Origin: CAZQQN01 sp964595485
GTDB taxonomy: Bacteria > Bacteroidota > Bacteroidia > CAILMK01 > CAYYUA01
Reading direction: 5' to 3'
DNA: 63,088 bases
Assembly: GCA_964595485.1 (NCBI GenBank)
Contig: CAZQQN010000014.1
Location: 1 to 63,088 of the forward strand
The notes beneath the pieces are model-generated. The model searched no databases and was not told where the DNA came from. It worked only from the letters and a program-made list of their open reading frames with translations. The translations under genes were made by a program, and so were the position numbers. Of the stretch, positions 1-8,499 are shown in pieces; the first letter of the stretch is position 1; every line of letters starts with the position of its first letter.

Positions 1-2492
1 TGCTTGTAGAAGGTGGTCATTAGTCGGTGGGTTTGCTCATCCGGGACCTTCCACAAACTCATGATAAGATGCTCCACACCGGCAAGCCGGAAAGCCCGTT
101 GCAAACCATATACGCCTTCATTCCCCCGGATCTCCCCGAGTCCCGTTTCACAAGCACTCAAAACCACCAAATCGGTATTGGAGAGCCTTTGATTGGCAAT
201 TTCATAAGCCGTAAGGATGCCATCTTCTTTTTCGTACGGGTTGAAACCATTGGTCCAGGCGTAATGGCTGCCGGCAAAAGCCAAACCTGAACGGAAAAGA
301 GGATTTTGGGCGGTTTTAAAACTTGCTGCTTGATGCCCGGAACCTTGAGTTCCTGAATCGGCCGGCTGATCCGGGAAGAAAAACCCATGCGTGGATAGGT
401 GAAGCACATCAGGGCTGTTACCGCTCAATGCTTTAAAGGCTTTTTCCGAAGCCTGATTTCCGGTCATAACCCGGGTAGCAACCTTGTCTTCAAACATCCG
501 GCTAATGCTGTGCACCTCCTTGAAGGAACCCTCCAAAAAATCAAAATCTTCCTGAATGGAGCGGGTTTTTTTATACCCATTGATGGCTTTGAGAGGAAGC
601 TGGGTTGATTGTGGGGAAGTGTTGTCTTGTTTCGGTTCGTAAGCATATTGAACCCCACCAAACAAGACAATAGAATCGTATCGGGGAGGATGATTTTCCC
701 GTAGAAGCCGCCCGGTGCCGTTCAGGCGAATAAGCTCATATTGATCGCTTAATCGCGGTTCGCGGGGATGGGGAAGTGCCTGAAGGTTCAAACGGTGCAA
801 TTGCCCAGCAGGGGCATAGTAAATGGTTTTTACCTTTTGCAGGTGGGGTGCTAATGCCGACCAAATCAAACGGTATAACCGGCTGCCTTTTCCCTCCCGG
901 CTATACAATTCCGTAATGTAATGCCGGTCTTTTGCGGAGTCCGGCTTTTCAAGCAAAGCTTCAAGCTTTTGGGCAGGAAAAACCTTAATTAAACGCGGAT
1001 GGTTCATTCCGGGTTTGATCAGCCAAGCGGCATATTGTAAACTATCCTTGTTTCCGCTTCTGCGGGGTCGATAGGTAATAAATTCCAGAGCGGCTTCCTT
1101 CTGATCTAACGCCTTTTGAACCTGCTGCCAATCGGCCCCTTTTTCCGCTTCCCGAATATCCTGGAATTTTTGCGAATGCCTGACCAATTCCCTTTCCAGG
1201 CGGTCGGCCACATTCTGCAGACTGTCCAACCGGCCGTTTCGCAGGGAGATCGGTTGAGAATGAATGTCTGCAATTTGCCTGTTAATGTGCTGCCAATTTT
1301 TGTAATGCCTTTTTACAACATCTGAACCTGATTTCCTAATGAATTCACGCATGTTGCGAGTGCTGTTCAGCACCAAGCCATTCAGCAACAAAGCATTGTT
1401 GTAAGCAAAATCCGCTGTTGCCGGAAGCCTATCATGGTAGCAAGCTGCAAAAGCCCGGAATTGCTCAAAATAAGGTTGAACCTCCTTAATAAATTGGGCT
1501 TTTTCACTTTCACTAAGAAAGGAAAATTTCCGGTTAATCTGGGCTTTGATATTTTGGTTGGCTTTCCGGTAATAAAAAAAAGCTGAATCAGTTTGCCGGA
1601 TGCGTTGGTAATATTGGCCAATGGCATACAGGCATTTGAAATAACGAGAATGATTTTTGCCTAAGTGGCTTTTTGCATGATCCAAGGCCTGCACTAAAAC
1701 AGGGTAAGCTTTTTGAGGTGAGCCGGTCTTAAGGTAAAACTTACCAAAATTGAGCAAGGCATCACTGTACTTACTTTGGTCAATACCCAGGGAATCCCGG
1801 AAAAATTGCACGGCCTTATGATAATGGATCAAAGCTTTTTGTTCCATGCCCTTTAAGGCATAGAGGCCCGCCAGGTCTACAATATTGTTGGCATAGTTCC
1901 TAAGGTTATTCCCACCCGGCTTGATTCTTTGATTGGTTTTGTTGGCCCTTTTATAATAAGTTAAGGCTTCATCAAATTTACCCTGCTTTTCATAGATGTT
2001 GCCCAGGTTATTCAGCATCACGGCATGCAAAGGGTGAGCCTTACCTTTTAAAGGAACCGAAACCTTCATAGCTTTTTCATATACCCGCTCGGCTTTTTTT
2101 AGACAACCCATTGATAAATAAGCATAGCCTACGTTATTCAGCAGAATAGGGTATTCCCGCTCATATTTCCCCGTTGTTTTTTTAATGAGCGCTTTGGTTT
2201 TTTCATATAGGGGAAAAATTTCCTTAAAACGTCCGGCCATCCCCAAACCCATGATAACCTTATTAAGCGCACAAACTTTAGCATGGCTTACTTCGCCCCA
2301 TTGCGCTTCGGCATAATTCAAGGCCTTTCTGGCAGCATTAACCGATGCATGATAGCGACCTTGTTTATATAGTTGGTAAAAACTATCTATTTTTTGTTCA
2401 AAAACCCTGCATTGAGTGCTTTTTTGAGCGAAGCTTGCGTCAAAATAGGTGATAAAACCCAAGAGAATGATTCCTAACAAGCTTCTTTTCAT
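1..2492 (-). CDS. Exported TPR-CHAT caspase-like protease (C-terminal end beyond the window)
   Basis: The open frame runs from the ATG at 2492 off the left edge, about 830 codons. It begins with a signal peptide (MKRSLLGIILLGF..., ending near AFAQ-like ASFAQ at residue 27), so it is probably periplasmic. Residues ~30-400 are TPR-like helical repeats (e.g. NNLGNIYEKQGKFDEALTYY). The C-terminal part is a CHAT domain (clan CD peptidase, caspase fold): LHLSTHGFFF places the catalytic His at about residue 702 (codon 387-389), and VLSACETGLGE places the catalytic Cys at about 781 (codon 150-152). The family's GNEGVYGLQRAF and SLWKVPD motifs follow. It lies 237 bp downstream of the anti-sigma-like gene and the ECF sigma gene on the same strand, suggesting a shared pathway. 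The family call is firm; its substrate is unknown. Confidence 0.9.
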   Translation of the reverse strand, partial: MKRSLLGIILLGFITYFDASFAQKSTQCRVFEQKIDSFYQLYKQGRYHASVNAARKALNYAEAQWGEVSHAKVCALNKVIMGLGMAGRFKEIFPLYEKTKALIKKTTGKYEREYPILLNNVGYAYLSMGCLKKAERVYEKAMKVSVPLKGKAHPLHAVMLNNLGNIYEKQGKFDEALTYYKRANKTNQRIKPGGNNLRNYANNIVDLAGLYALKGMEQKALIHYHKAVQFFRDSLGIDQSKYSDALLNFGKFYLKTGSPQKAYPVLVQALDHAKSHLGKNHSRYFKCLYAIGQYYQRIRQTDSAFFYYRKANQNIKAQINRKFSFLSESEKAQFIKEVQPYFEQFRAFAACYHDRLPATADFAYNNALLLNGLVLNSTRNMREFIRKSGSDVVKRHYKNWQHINRQIADIHSQPISLRNGRLDSLQNVADRLERELVRHSQKFQDIREAEKGADWQQVQKALDQKEAALEFITYRPRRSGNKDSLQYAAWLIKPGMNHPRLIKVFPAQKLEALLEKPDSAKDRHYITELYSREGKGSRLYRLIWSALAPHLQKVKTIYYAPAGQLHRLNLQALPHPREPRLSDQYELIRLNGTGRLLRENHPPRYDSIVLFGGVQYAYEPKQDNTSPQSTQLPLKAINGYKKTRSIQEDFDFLEGSFKEVHSISRMFEDKVATRVMTGNQASEKAFKALSGNSPDVLHLSTHGFFFPDQPADSGTQGSGHQAASFKTAQNPLFRSGLAFAGSHYAWTNGFNPYEKEDGILTAYEIANQRLSNTDLVVLSACETGLGEIRGNEGVYGLQRAFRLAGVEHLIMSLWKVPDEQTHRLMTTFYK

Positions 2493-2644
2493 AAAAGATG
2501 GGCTTTTATCTATTTCGAAAATAAGACGTTAAGAGGAAGTGAAAAAACTAAGTAGTGAATTAAAAAAGGAACGGAGGCTTGGCAAGTAAACCACGACTAT
2601 TACTTAGGTGCTTCATGCCTTTGGTAAAACTGTGCCACACCTTT

Positions 2645-2705
2645 TTCTATTCCTTCCCTTCTCCCAAGCCTGGGAGAGGGGCCAGCGTTGAGGGTTGACC
2701 AGAAT
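2645..2705. repeat. REP-like intergenic palindrome
   Basis: Between the CHAT and anti-sigma-like genes lies a G/C-rich stretch in an otherwise A/T-rich gap. It holds the inverted repeat TCTCCCA-agcc-TGGGAGA followed by a GAGGGGCCAG...GAGGGT tract. Sequences of this form (CCTCTCCC...GGGAGAGGGG with a GTGAGGGT-like flank) are widespread extragenic palindromes in bacteria. It could instead act as a transcription attenuator between the two genes. Only one copy was noticed in this window. Confidence 0.4.
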
Positions 2706-2729
2706 AGAAAACCAGGAAATCCGGTTCTA

Positions 2730-3548
2730 TTATGAGATTTCATTCTTCAATGCCCCGGCTTTGTCATGGTAACGGGAAGGTGGGCGGTCAAGCAAAGTCT
2801 CGAGGGTAGATTGCGCTTTACCGGATTTTTCTTCCGCCATATAGGCAAGCGCTAAATACCAAAGGATCCGATCTTTATTTACGGCTGAATAACCTTTCAA
2901 TTTTTTCAAACCTTCAATGGCCTTTTCACTTTGGTTGAGCTCTAAATAAATGATGCTTTGGTAAAATCTTAACTCAGCAGGGCTATTTTGGCCTTCAAAG
3001 TAGTTGGTTGATTTTTCCAGGGCCTTTTTATAGTGTTCATTTTCATAAAGCTCCATAATGGTTGCCAGCTGCCCTTTCTTGTTTGCTGATTCCAAATCCC
3101 CACGGGTTTCAATGGCTAAAGTATTGGCAGGGGTTTCATAATATTGGTTGAAGAGTTTTTCATGGTTCTGATCGGTAAAAATGCTCCAATAGCATACCCC
3201 TGCTAACACTATAAAAAGGGCCGCAAAGGCTGACCATTGGGTTATCTTTTTCCACTTAGTGGCAGTAAATGTTTTTTGATCAACTGCTTCCCTTTCGGAA
3301 GTCTCAAAATTGACAGGAGTTTTATCCCTGACTGATTGCAATACCTGGTTAGTAGCTTTTAAGGCCTGCCTTTCTTCGTCATCACTTTCCATAGCAAGCA
3401 AAAAAGCCCGGCTTTCGTCAACTTCTTGTTTCAGTGCGGGATCTTTTTGGATTTGTTCCTCAAAATCTTTCCGTTCCTTTTCCGGCATCTCACCTTGCAG
3501 GTAGCGGTCAATTTTTTCAATTAATGCTTCTTGATTAGGATTGCTCAT
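2730..3548 (-). CDS. Anti-sigma-factor-like membrane protein with periplasmic TPR domain
   Basis: This is a 272-residue protein with three parts. Residues 1-~75 are charged and helical, and the EKIDRYLQGEMPEKER start is typical of Bacteroidota anti-sigma/zinc-finger-like N-termini, but no zinc-ligand HxxxCxxC is present. One transmembrane segment lies at ~106-124 (WSAFAALFIVLAGVCYW). Residues ~150-265 form TPR-like helices (ALEKSTNYFEG, FYQSIIYLELNQSEKAIEGLKKL). The gene starts 2 nt after the sigma gene's stop, so the two are probably translationally coupled. The expected topology is a cytoplasmic N-terminus that could hold the sigma factor and a periplasmic TPR sensor. Anti-sigma function is inferred from architecture and neighbours. 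Confidence 0.75.
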   Translation of the reverse strand: MSNPNQEALIEKIDRYLQGEMPEKERKDFEEQIQKDPALKQEVDESRAFLLAMESDDEERQALKATNQVLQSVRDKTPVNFETSEREAVDQKTFTATKWKKITQWSAFAALFIVLAGVCYWSIFTDQNHEKLFNQYYETPANTLAIETRGDLESANKKGQLATIMELYENEHYKKALEKSTNYFEGQNSPAELRFYQSIIYLELNQSEKAIEGLKKLKGYSAVNKDRILWYLALAYMAEEKSGKAQSTLETLLDRPPSRYHDKAGALKNEIS

Positions 3549-3550
3549 TC

Positions 3551-4120
3551 TTAAAAGCTTTGATCTTCAATTAAGGATTTCAATTTTTTCCGGCAGCCGT
3601 AAATTTTCTTCTTACAGTATTGGTAGGACCAATTAAATTGCTGCGCTATGGTACTCAAATCGACTTTTTCATAGTAATATTGCTTTAATATGTTTTGACA
3701 GGTATCATCCAAATGGTTCAATTTAGCCTGCATTTCTTCAATTTGATTATCATATTTTACAAGGTTTAAATACCATTCGTAATTGAAATTCTCTACCATG
3801 TCATTTTCTGGCAAATGGTTACTTCCTAATTCCCTTCCTTTTTTTCGCAATTCTTTTTGCCAAAGGTTTTGCGCTACTTTTCGAATATAGCCGTAAATAT
3901 TGCCGGATTGGTATTTGCCATTTTTCACGTTTTGAGTAACAACAATCATCACTGTTTGAAAAAGATCTTTGGCATCTTCTTCTGAACCGGAATTACCGAT
4001 TACATCCTTAAAAATACAGGGTGTCATGGTTTTATACAGGTGTTCAAAAATTTCACAATTATCCCCCTGAAGGCCTTTGACCAATTCCCGTTCGGAAAAA
4101 ATTGTGCCCCTTTTAACCAT
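3551..4120 (-). CDS. ECF-type RNA polymerase sigma factor
   Basis: A 189-residue sigma-70-family protein of extracytoplasmic-function size. Region 2 spans ~20-95: DLFQTVMIVVTQNV, then GYIRKVAQNLWQKELRKKG, the DNA-melting/-10-binding helix. Region 4 spans ~130-182 (LDDTCQNILKQYYYEKVDLSTIAQQ and a recognition helix around YQYCKKKIYGCRKKL). There is no region 1.1 or 3, as expected for ECF factors. It is first in the sigma / anti-sigma-like / CHAT unit and is likely to transcribe that unit, although no ECF-type promoter could be identified upstream. Four closely spaced Cys residues in or near region 4 (C141, C168, C175 approx.) are a minor oddity. Confidence 0.9.
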   Translation of the reverse strand: MVKRGTIFSERELVKGLQGDNCEIFEHLYKTMTPCIFKDVIGNSGSEEDAKDLFQTVMIVVTQNVKNGKYQSGNIYGYIRKVAQNLWQKELRKKGRELGSNHLPENDMVENFNYEWYLNLVKYDNQIEEMQAKLNHLDDTCQNILKQYYYEKVDLSTIAQQFNWSYQYCKKKIYGCRKKLKSLIEDQSF

Positions 4121-4226
4121 ATACCATAGCTTCTGAAAAGTGACCCCTTAATCTGGCCTCATTAAAAAAAGTAATGCTTGTAAGCTTTAGAATTGTTTCC
4201 AAATTTACTAAAAAAGAAAAGGTTTA

Positions 4227-4248
4227 TTGCCCAAACCTTAATGGGCAA
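4227..4248 (-). terminator. Possible terminator hairpin after the hisS-hutH-glycosyltransferase operon
   Basis: On the minus strand TTGCCC and GGGCAA flank a 10-nt loop, followed 9 nt later by a T-rich tract (CTTTTCTTTTTT). It lies about 150 nt past the stop of the glycosyltransferase gene. The stem is short and the U tract is not adjacent, so this is a weak call; it could equally be an operator in front of the sigma gene. Confidence 0.3.
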
Positions 4249-4400
4249 GGCTGTATTATATCTTTGGAATCATAATCGTAATACTAAAGTAGGGGGATAG
4301 CCACTATAAGGAAGCTGAACGCCAATGAATGGCCATTCTTTTAGAATCGAAATCCTCTTTTCCTCAAAGGCTTGGTGCTCAGAATCCTGATATGCTAAAT

Positions 4401-5171
4401 TTATCCGCTCATCCTTTCTTTAACCTGCAACCGCTCAAAAATCTTCACCTTAGCCAAACCCAGCTTCTGGAAGCAATATTGAAAAGAGGTCTTGATGACG
4501 CCTAATCCGTAAACCGTGCTTCGCTTGAGGTTAATGGAAGAGGCTTCTCCAAAATACTTGGTCGGGCAGGTCACTTCAGCAATCTCATAGCCGGCGTAAA
4601 AGACCTGGGCCGTGATTTGGTTATCAAAGACAAAGTCATCAGAGTTAGCGCTAAAATCCAGGCTTTCCAATACTTCCCGGGAAAAAGCCCGGTAACCGGT
4701 ATGGTATTCGGAAAGTTTTTGGCCCATGAGGATATTCTGGAACAGGGTAAGAAATCGGTTGGCCACATACTTGTATAAGGGCATGCCCCCTCTAAGAGCG
4801 CCTTTACCCAAAATCCGGGAGGCATAAACGACAGGGTAAACATCATTGGCAATAATACCGGCCATGGCAGGGATTAATTTTGGCGTGTACTGATAATCAG
4901 GATGAAGCATGATAACGATATCCGCTCCCAGTTCAAGGGCTTTTCGGTAACACGTTTTTTGATTGCCCCCATAACCAAGGTTTTCCGGATGCTGATAAAT
5001 GTGCTGGATACCCAGCCTTTTGCCAATTTTTACGGTTTCATCATTACTGGCATCATCCACTAAGATAACATCATCCACCACATCAAAAGGTATCTCATTG
5101 TAGGTGATCTCAAGCGTAGGTGCAGCGTTGTAGGCAGGCAATACAACCACGACACGCTTCCCGGCTATCAT
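4401..5171 (-). CDS. Glycosyltransferase family 2 (dolichyl-phosphate-sugar synthase-like)
   Basis: A 256-residue GT2 protein with a GT-A fold. The N-terminal nucleotide-binding strand is VVVVLPAYNAAPTL, followed by VILVDDASNDET, and the metal-binding DxD-like site is in IVIMLHPDYQY (HPD, ~100). A conserved region with HTGYRAFSREVLE follows. There are no C-terminal membrane helices, so it resembles soluble DPM1-like enzymes that charge a lipid phosphate with a sugar. Its start overlaps the hutH stop by 4 nt (ATGA), and it is the last gene of the hisS-hutH unit. The donor and acceptor are not readable from sequence. Confidence 0.85.
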   Translation of the reverse strand: MIAGKRVVVVLPAYNAAPTLEITYNEIPFDVVDDVILVDDASNDETVKIGKRLGIQHIYQHPENLGYGGNQKTCYRKALELGADIVIMLHPDYQYTPKLIPAMAGIIANDVYPVVYASRILGKGALRGGMPLYKYVANRFLTLFQNILMGQKLSEYHTGYRAFSREVLESLDFSANSDDFVFDNQITAQVFYAGYEIAEVTCPTKYFGEASSINLKRSTVYGLGVIKTSFQYCFQKLGLAKVKIFERLQVKERMSG

Positions 5172-6685
5172 ACAGTTGGGCTTTTTTGGTAAGGCAGGAA
5201 ATAGCCGGGCCTTTCAGCCATGAAACCAACCGTTTTTTGGATATCAGGCTGTAGAATCCGGTCTTCATCTATAAAAGGCACCGTTGAGCGGTAATGAGCT
5301 TTGATATCTGCTAATGCGGGGCTGGTTTGTTCTTCCCGAAAGTCCAATGCCTGGGTGGCGGTCATTAGCTCGATGGCAAGGATGTGCTTGAGATTGGTCA
5401 AAATCTGATAGGCTTTGAGGGCTGAATTGGCACCCATACTGACATGGTCTTCCTGACCATTGGAAGAAGTAATGGAATCCGCAGAGGCGGGTGTACAAAG
5501 CTGCCGGTTTTGACTGCACAGAGAGGCAGCGGTATACTGGGGTATCATTAAACCGGAGTTTAAACCCGGGTTAGCCACTAAAAAAGCCGGTAAGCCTCTT
5601 TCTCCCGATAGGAGTTTGTAAGTTCTTCTTTCAGCAATACTCCCGATTTCACTAAGCGCTATGCCAAGGTAATCCAAAGCCATAGCCAGTCGCTGACCAT
5701 GAAAATTACCACCGGAAAAGATGGCATCCTCACTGGGAAATACATTGGGGTTGTCGGTTACCGCATTGATCTCTTGCTCAAAAACCGATTTGACATGCTC
5801 AATCGCTTCAAGACAAGCCCCGTGTACCTGCGGTAAACACCGGAAAGAATAAGGATCCTGTACTTGTGACTTGGCCTTTTCGGCTAAATGGCTTTCTGCC
5901 AATAAGGCCCTGAGCTGGCCTGCTACTTTAGCCTGACCTGCTGAATTACGAACCTCGTGAATAAGCGAATTTAAAGGTTCCTGCTTAGCCTGGAAACCTT
6001 CAATAGACATGGCACCTGTGCCATTGGCCCAACCAAGCATTTCCTCCGCTTCCCGGATACACAAACAGCCATAGGCCGTCATAAACTGGGTGCCATTGAG
6101 CAGTGATAAACCTTCTTTGGATTGAAGGGTCAAGGGTTTGATACCTTTTTCATGAAGCACAGCCGATGCCGACCGCTTTTCCCCTTTGCACCAAACCTCA
6201 CCATAGCCTATCAAGGGCAGGCTCAGATGGGCTAAGGGTGCTAAATCACCGGACGCACCCAGGGAACCCATCTCATAAACGACAGGTAACACATCCTCGT
6301 TGTAATGCCATAGCAAACGCTCAACGGTTTGGGTAGCAACACCTGAATTACCGTAAAGTAAAGATTGAATCTTCAACAGTAACATGAGCCGGACAATATC
6401 CAAAGGCACCTCCTCTCCTACCCCACAAGCATGGGATACAACAAGGTTCTCTTGCAATTGCCCCAGGTCTTCATCGGAAATCCGGATATGGCAAAGATCC
6501 CCAAAACCGGTATTCACACCGTAGAATTTAGCCTCGGTTTGGTTTAGTTTATCATCCAGGTATTGACGGCAGCGGGCTACCTGGTCCCAAGCCGTTTGCG
6601 GAACGGATACCTTTTCTTGATGCCGAACCGTATTGATCAATTCATCAATAGCCAGGTAATTGCGGTGAAATAGATGGCCGCTCAT
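5168..6685 (-). CDS. hutH: Histidine ammonia-lyase
   Basis: A 505-residue aromatic amino acid lyase that converts L-histidine to urocanate and ammonia. The Ala-Ser-Gly triad that forms the MIO cofactor is at residues 144-146 (GSLGASGDLAPL). Residues typical of true HAL are visible: Tyr in YGVNTGFG, His in SHACGVG (~85), Asn in LLNGTQ, DPYSFRC with Tyr and Arg, and the Glu of GQEDHVSMG that tyrosine ammonia-lyases replace. Full family length. It overlaps hisS upstream and the GT2 gene downstream by 4 nt each. No hutU, hutI or hutG is nearby, so the rest of the histidine degradation route must be elsewhere, or the enzyme serves another use of urocanate. Confidence 0.93.
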   Translation of the reverse strand: MSGHLFHRNYLAIDELINTVRHQEKVSVPQTAWDQVARCRQYLDDKLNQTEAKFYGVNTGFGDLCHIRISDEDLGQLQENLVVSHACGVGEEVPLDIVRLMLLLKIQSLLYGNSGVATQTVERLLWHYNEDVLPVVYEMGSLGASGDLAPLAHLSLPLIGYGEVWCKGEKRSASAVLHEKGIKPLTLQSKEGLSLLNGTQFMTAYGCLCIREAEEMLGWANGTGAMSIEGFQAKQEPLNSLIHEVRNSAGQAKVAGQLRALLAESHLAEKAKSQVQDPYSFRCLPQVHGACLEAIEHVKSVFEQEINAVTDNPNVFPSEDAIFSGGNFHGQRLAMALDYLGIALSEIGSIAERRTYKLLSGERGLPAFLVANPGLNSGLMIPQYTAASLCSQNRQLCTPASADSITSSNGQEDHVSMGANSALKAYQILTNLKHILAIELMTATQALDFREEQTSPALADIKAHYRSTVPFIDEDRILQPDIQKTVGFMAERPGYFLPYQKSPTV

Positions 6686-8061
6686 AGACGACTATTTGGT
6701 TGAAGGAATGATTTTAATTGGTCAAAATCTTCATAATCCCATTGCTTCCCTGAAGCCATGTGCTTCAGAGAAAATCTACTGTAACCCGAATCGGATGGAT
6801 TGAGAATAAGGGCGTATGCTACCCCTCGTTTATCAGCATATTTAAGCTGTTTGCCGAGCCGTTTCACATCGGGTGTTATTTCTGTTGAAATGCCACTTTT
6901 TCGCAGCTCTGTCGCGACCTGAAAAGCATATATTGATCGCTCTTCTTCTTGCTGGATCACCATCACCTGTGAACGATTAGATCCCATATCCGGGAAAAGC
7001 CCTTTTTCTTCCATCAGGTCATAAATCCTTTCTACCCCGAAAGAAATTCCAATGCCGGAAACATCTGGTAAATTAAAATAGTAGGTCAGGTTATCATACC
7101 GACCACCGCTGGCAATTGAGCCCATTTGAATGTCCCGCGGTACTGCTTCGTAAATAACACCGGTGTAGTAGTCAAGGCCCCTAGCTAACGTAAGGTTAAA
7201 ATCCAATTGAATGGCGTTGAGGTTTATTGAATTGATCATCTCATTGACCTGCTTAATCTCCCGAACGCCTTCCATACCGGTTGCATTACTGCTGAAATAA
7301 TCCGATAAAAACGCGATTTTCTCATTGTAATTGGTATCCTGGAGCACCGGTTCTATTTTGGTAAGGACCTCGCTTGGGATACCCCTTTCTCCAAGCTCTT
7401 TCTTAACCCCATCAATACCGATCTTATCCATTTTATCCAAGGCAATGGTGAAGTCCGAAAACCTGTCTTCAAAGCCAAAAGACTCAGCCAATCCCATGAG
7501 GACTTTCCGGCTATTGATCTCAAGGTCCACCTGGTAAATACCCAGGGCATCAAAGACATGATCAAACAACCCGATCATCTCCGCCTCATAGACCAGGGAA
7601 TAGCTACCAATGACATCCGCATCACACTGATAAAACTCCCTGTAACGCCCTTTTTGCGGCTTATCTGCCCGCCAGACAGGCTGGAACTGATACCGCTTAA
7701 AGGGAAAGCTGATGTTGTTGGTATTCATGGCTACATAGCGGGCCAGCGGGACTGTTAGGTCATAGCGCAATCCTTTGTCACTGATGTATGGCAGAATCTG
7801 CTTATAATCACCAGAATGTAGCACTTCTTCAGGAACTTTGTTGAGGAAATCCCCACTCTTGAGGAGGCGGTACAACAGTTGGTCGCCTTCTTCCCCGTAC
7901 TTTTCCGTCAGGGTAGCGCTGGTCTCAAAAGCCGGTGTTTCCAACGGATGAAACCCAAAAAGCTCAAAAACCTCGCGAATCTGGTCAAAGATATAATTGC
8001 GTTTATAGACTTCATCCGGCCCGAAATCCCGAAGACCTGCCGGTAACTGGGGCTTTACCAT
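6682..8061 (-). CDS. hisS: Histidyl-tRNA synthetase
   Basis: A 459-residue class II aminoacyl-tRNA synthetase that charges tRNA-His in the cytoplasm. Motif 1 region is near the N-terminus, motif 2 is FYQCDADVIG after the RYQFQPVWRADKPQKGRYRE region, the histidine-A motif is ARGLDYYTG, and SGGRYDNL plus GISFGVERIYDL (motif 3) close the catalytic core. The anticodon-binding domain starts with QVMVIQQEEE. The order and length fit HisRS. Its stop overlaps the hutH start by 4 nt, placing a histidine-using and a histidine-destroying enzyme in one transcript. Confidence 0.95.
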   Translation of the reverse strand: MVKPQLPAGLRDFGPDEVYKRNYIFDQIREVFELFGFHPLETPAFETSATLTEKYGEEGDQLLYRLLKSGDFLNKVPEEVLHSGDYKQILPYISDKGLRYDLTVPLARYVAMNTNNISFPFKRYQFQPVWRADKPQKGRYREFYQCDADVIGSYSLVYEAEMIGLFDHVFDALGIYQVDLEINSRKVLMGLAESFGFEDRFSDFTIALDKMDKIGIDGVKKELGERGIPSEVLTKIEPVLQDTNYNEKIAFLSDYFSSNATGMEGVREIKQVNEMINSINLNAIQLDFNLTLARGLDYYTGVIYEAVPRDIQMGSIASGGRYDNLTYYFNLPDVSGIGISFGVERIYDLMEEKGLFPDMGSNRSQVMVIQQEEERSIYAFQVATELRKSGISTEITPDVKRLGKQLKYADKRGVAYALILNPSDSGYSRFSLKHMASGKQWDYEDFDQLKSFLQPNSRL

Positions 8062-8499
8062 GAGTTGTTATTTTAGTGCAAAATAACAAGGAAAAAGTCG
8101 GATTAGCTAATTTAATGAGAACTTGGGGCAAAGTTTTTGACTTTATAATGAAAGTGTCACAAAACCGCTTATCAAGGCGAGATAAAACTATTTTTCAAGG
8201 CTATTATCATTCAATGTCAAATGCTGCCACGAAATTTTTATGAAGGCTAGTAATTTATTTCAGTTAGTGTGAAGGAGGATATTTTGCCAAAATTATTTTA
8301 GGTAATAAGAAAACATTTGGCAAGGTATGAAAAGATAGAAAACATTACGATGTCATTGTTCATTTAATAGGAAACATGCGCTTTATTTAAGCACCTTTTT
8401 AATTTAATGTCATTTTTGATTGTTAGGTATCATGATCTTTCAAACCACTAATTATGAATTTGACCTACCTTTGCACGAATTCTTCAATATTTCAAAACC
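8062..8499. other. Intergenic region between divergent hisS and ABC exporter genes
   Basis: This 438-bp A/T-rich gap must hold the promoters of two divergent transcripts. Only a plus-strand TAccTTTGC element near its right end was recognised. No ORF of note, RNA gene or clear hairpin was seen. Confidence 0.5.
8466..8474 (+). promoter_or_regulatory. Bacteroidota -7 promoter element for the ABC-2 exporter operon
   Basis: TAccTTTGC matches the TAnnTTTG -7 element and lies 26-34 nt before the ATG at 8500. No matching TTTG at the usual 18-20 nt upstream spacing was found, so the promoter call is moderate. Confidence 0.5.

Noticed and set aside
4259..4266. Plus-strand TAtcTTTG promoter element
   Set aside because: No -33 element and no plus-strand gene follows; the genes on both sides are on the minus strand.
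5168..6685. Reading the ammonia-lyase as a tyrosine ammonia-lyase of a flexirubin-type pathway
   Set aside because: Histidine-specific residues, including the Glu in QEDHVSMG, are kept and no aryl-polyene or flexirubin genes are nearby.
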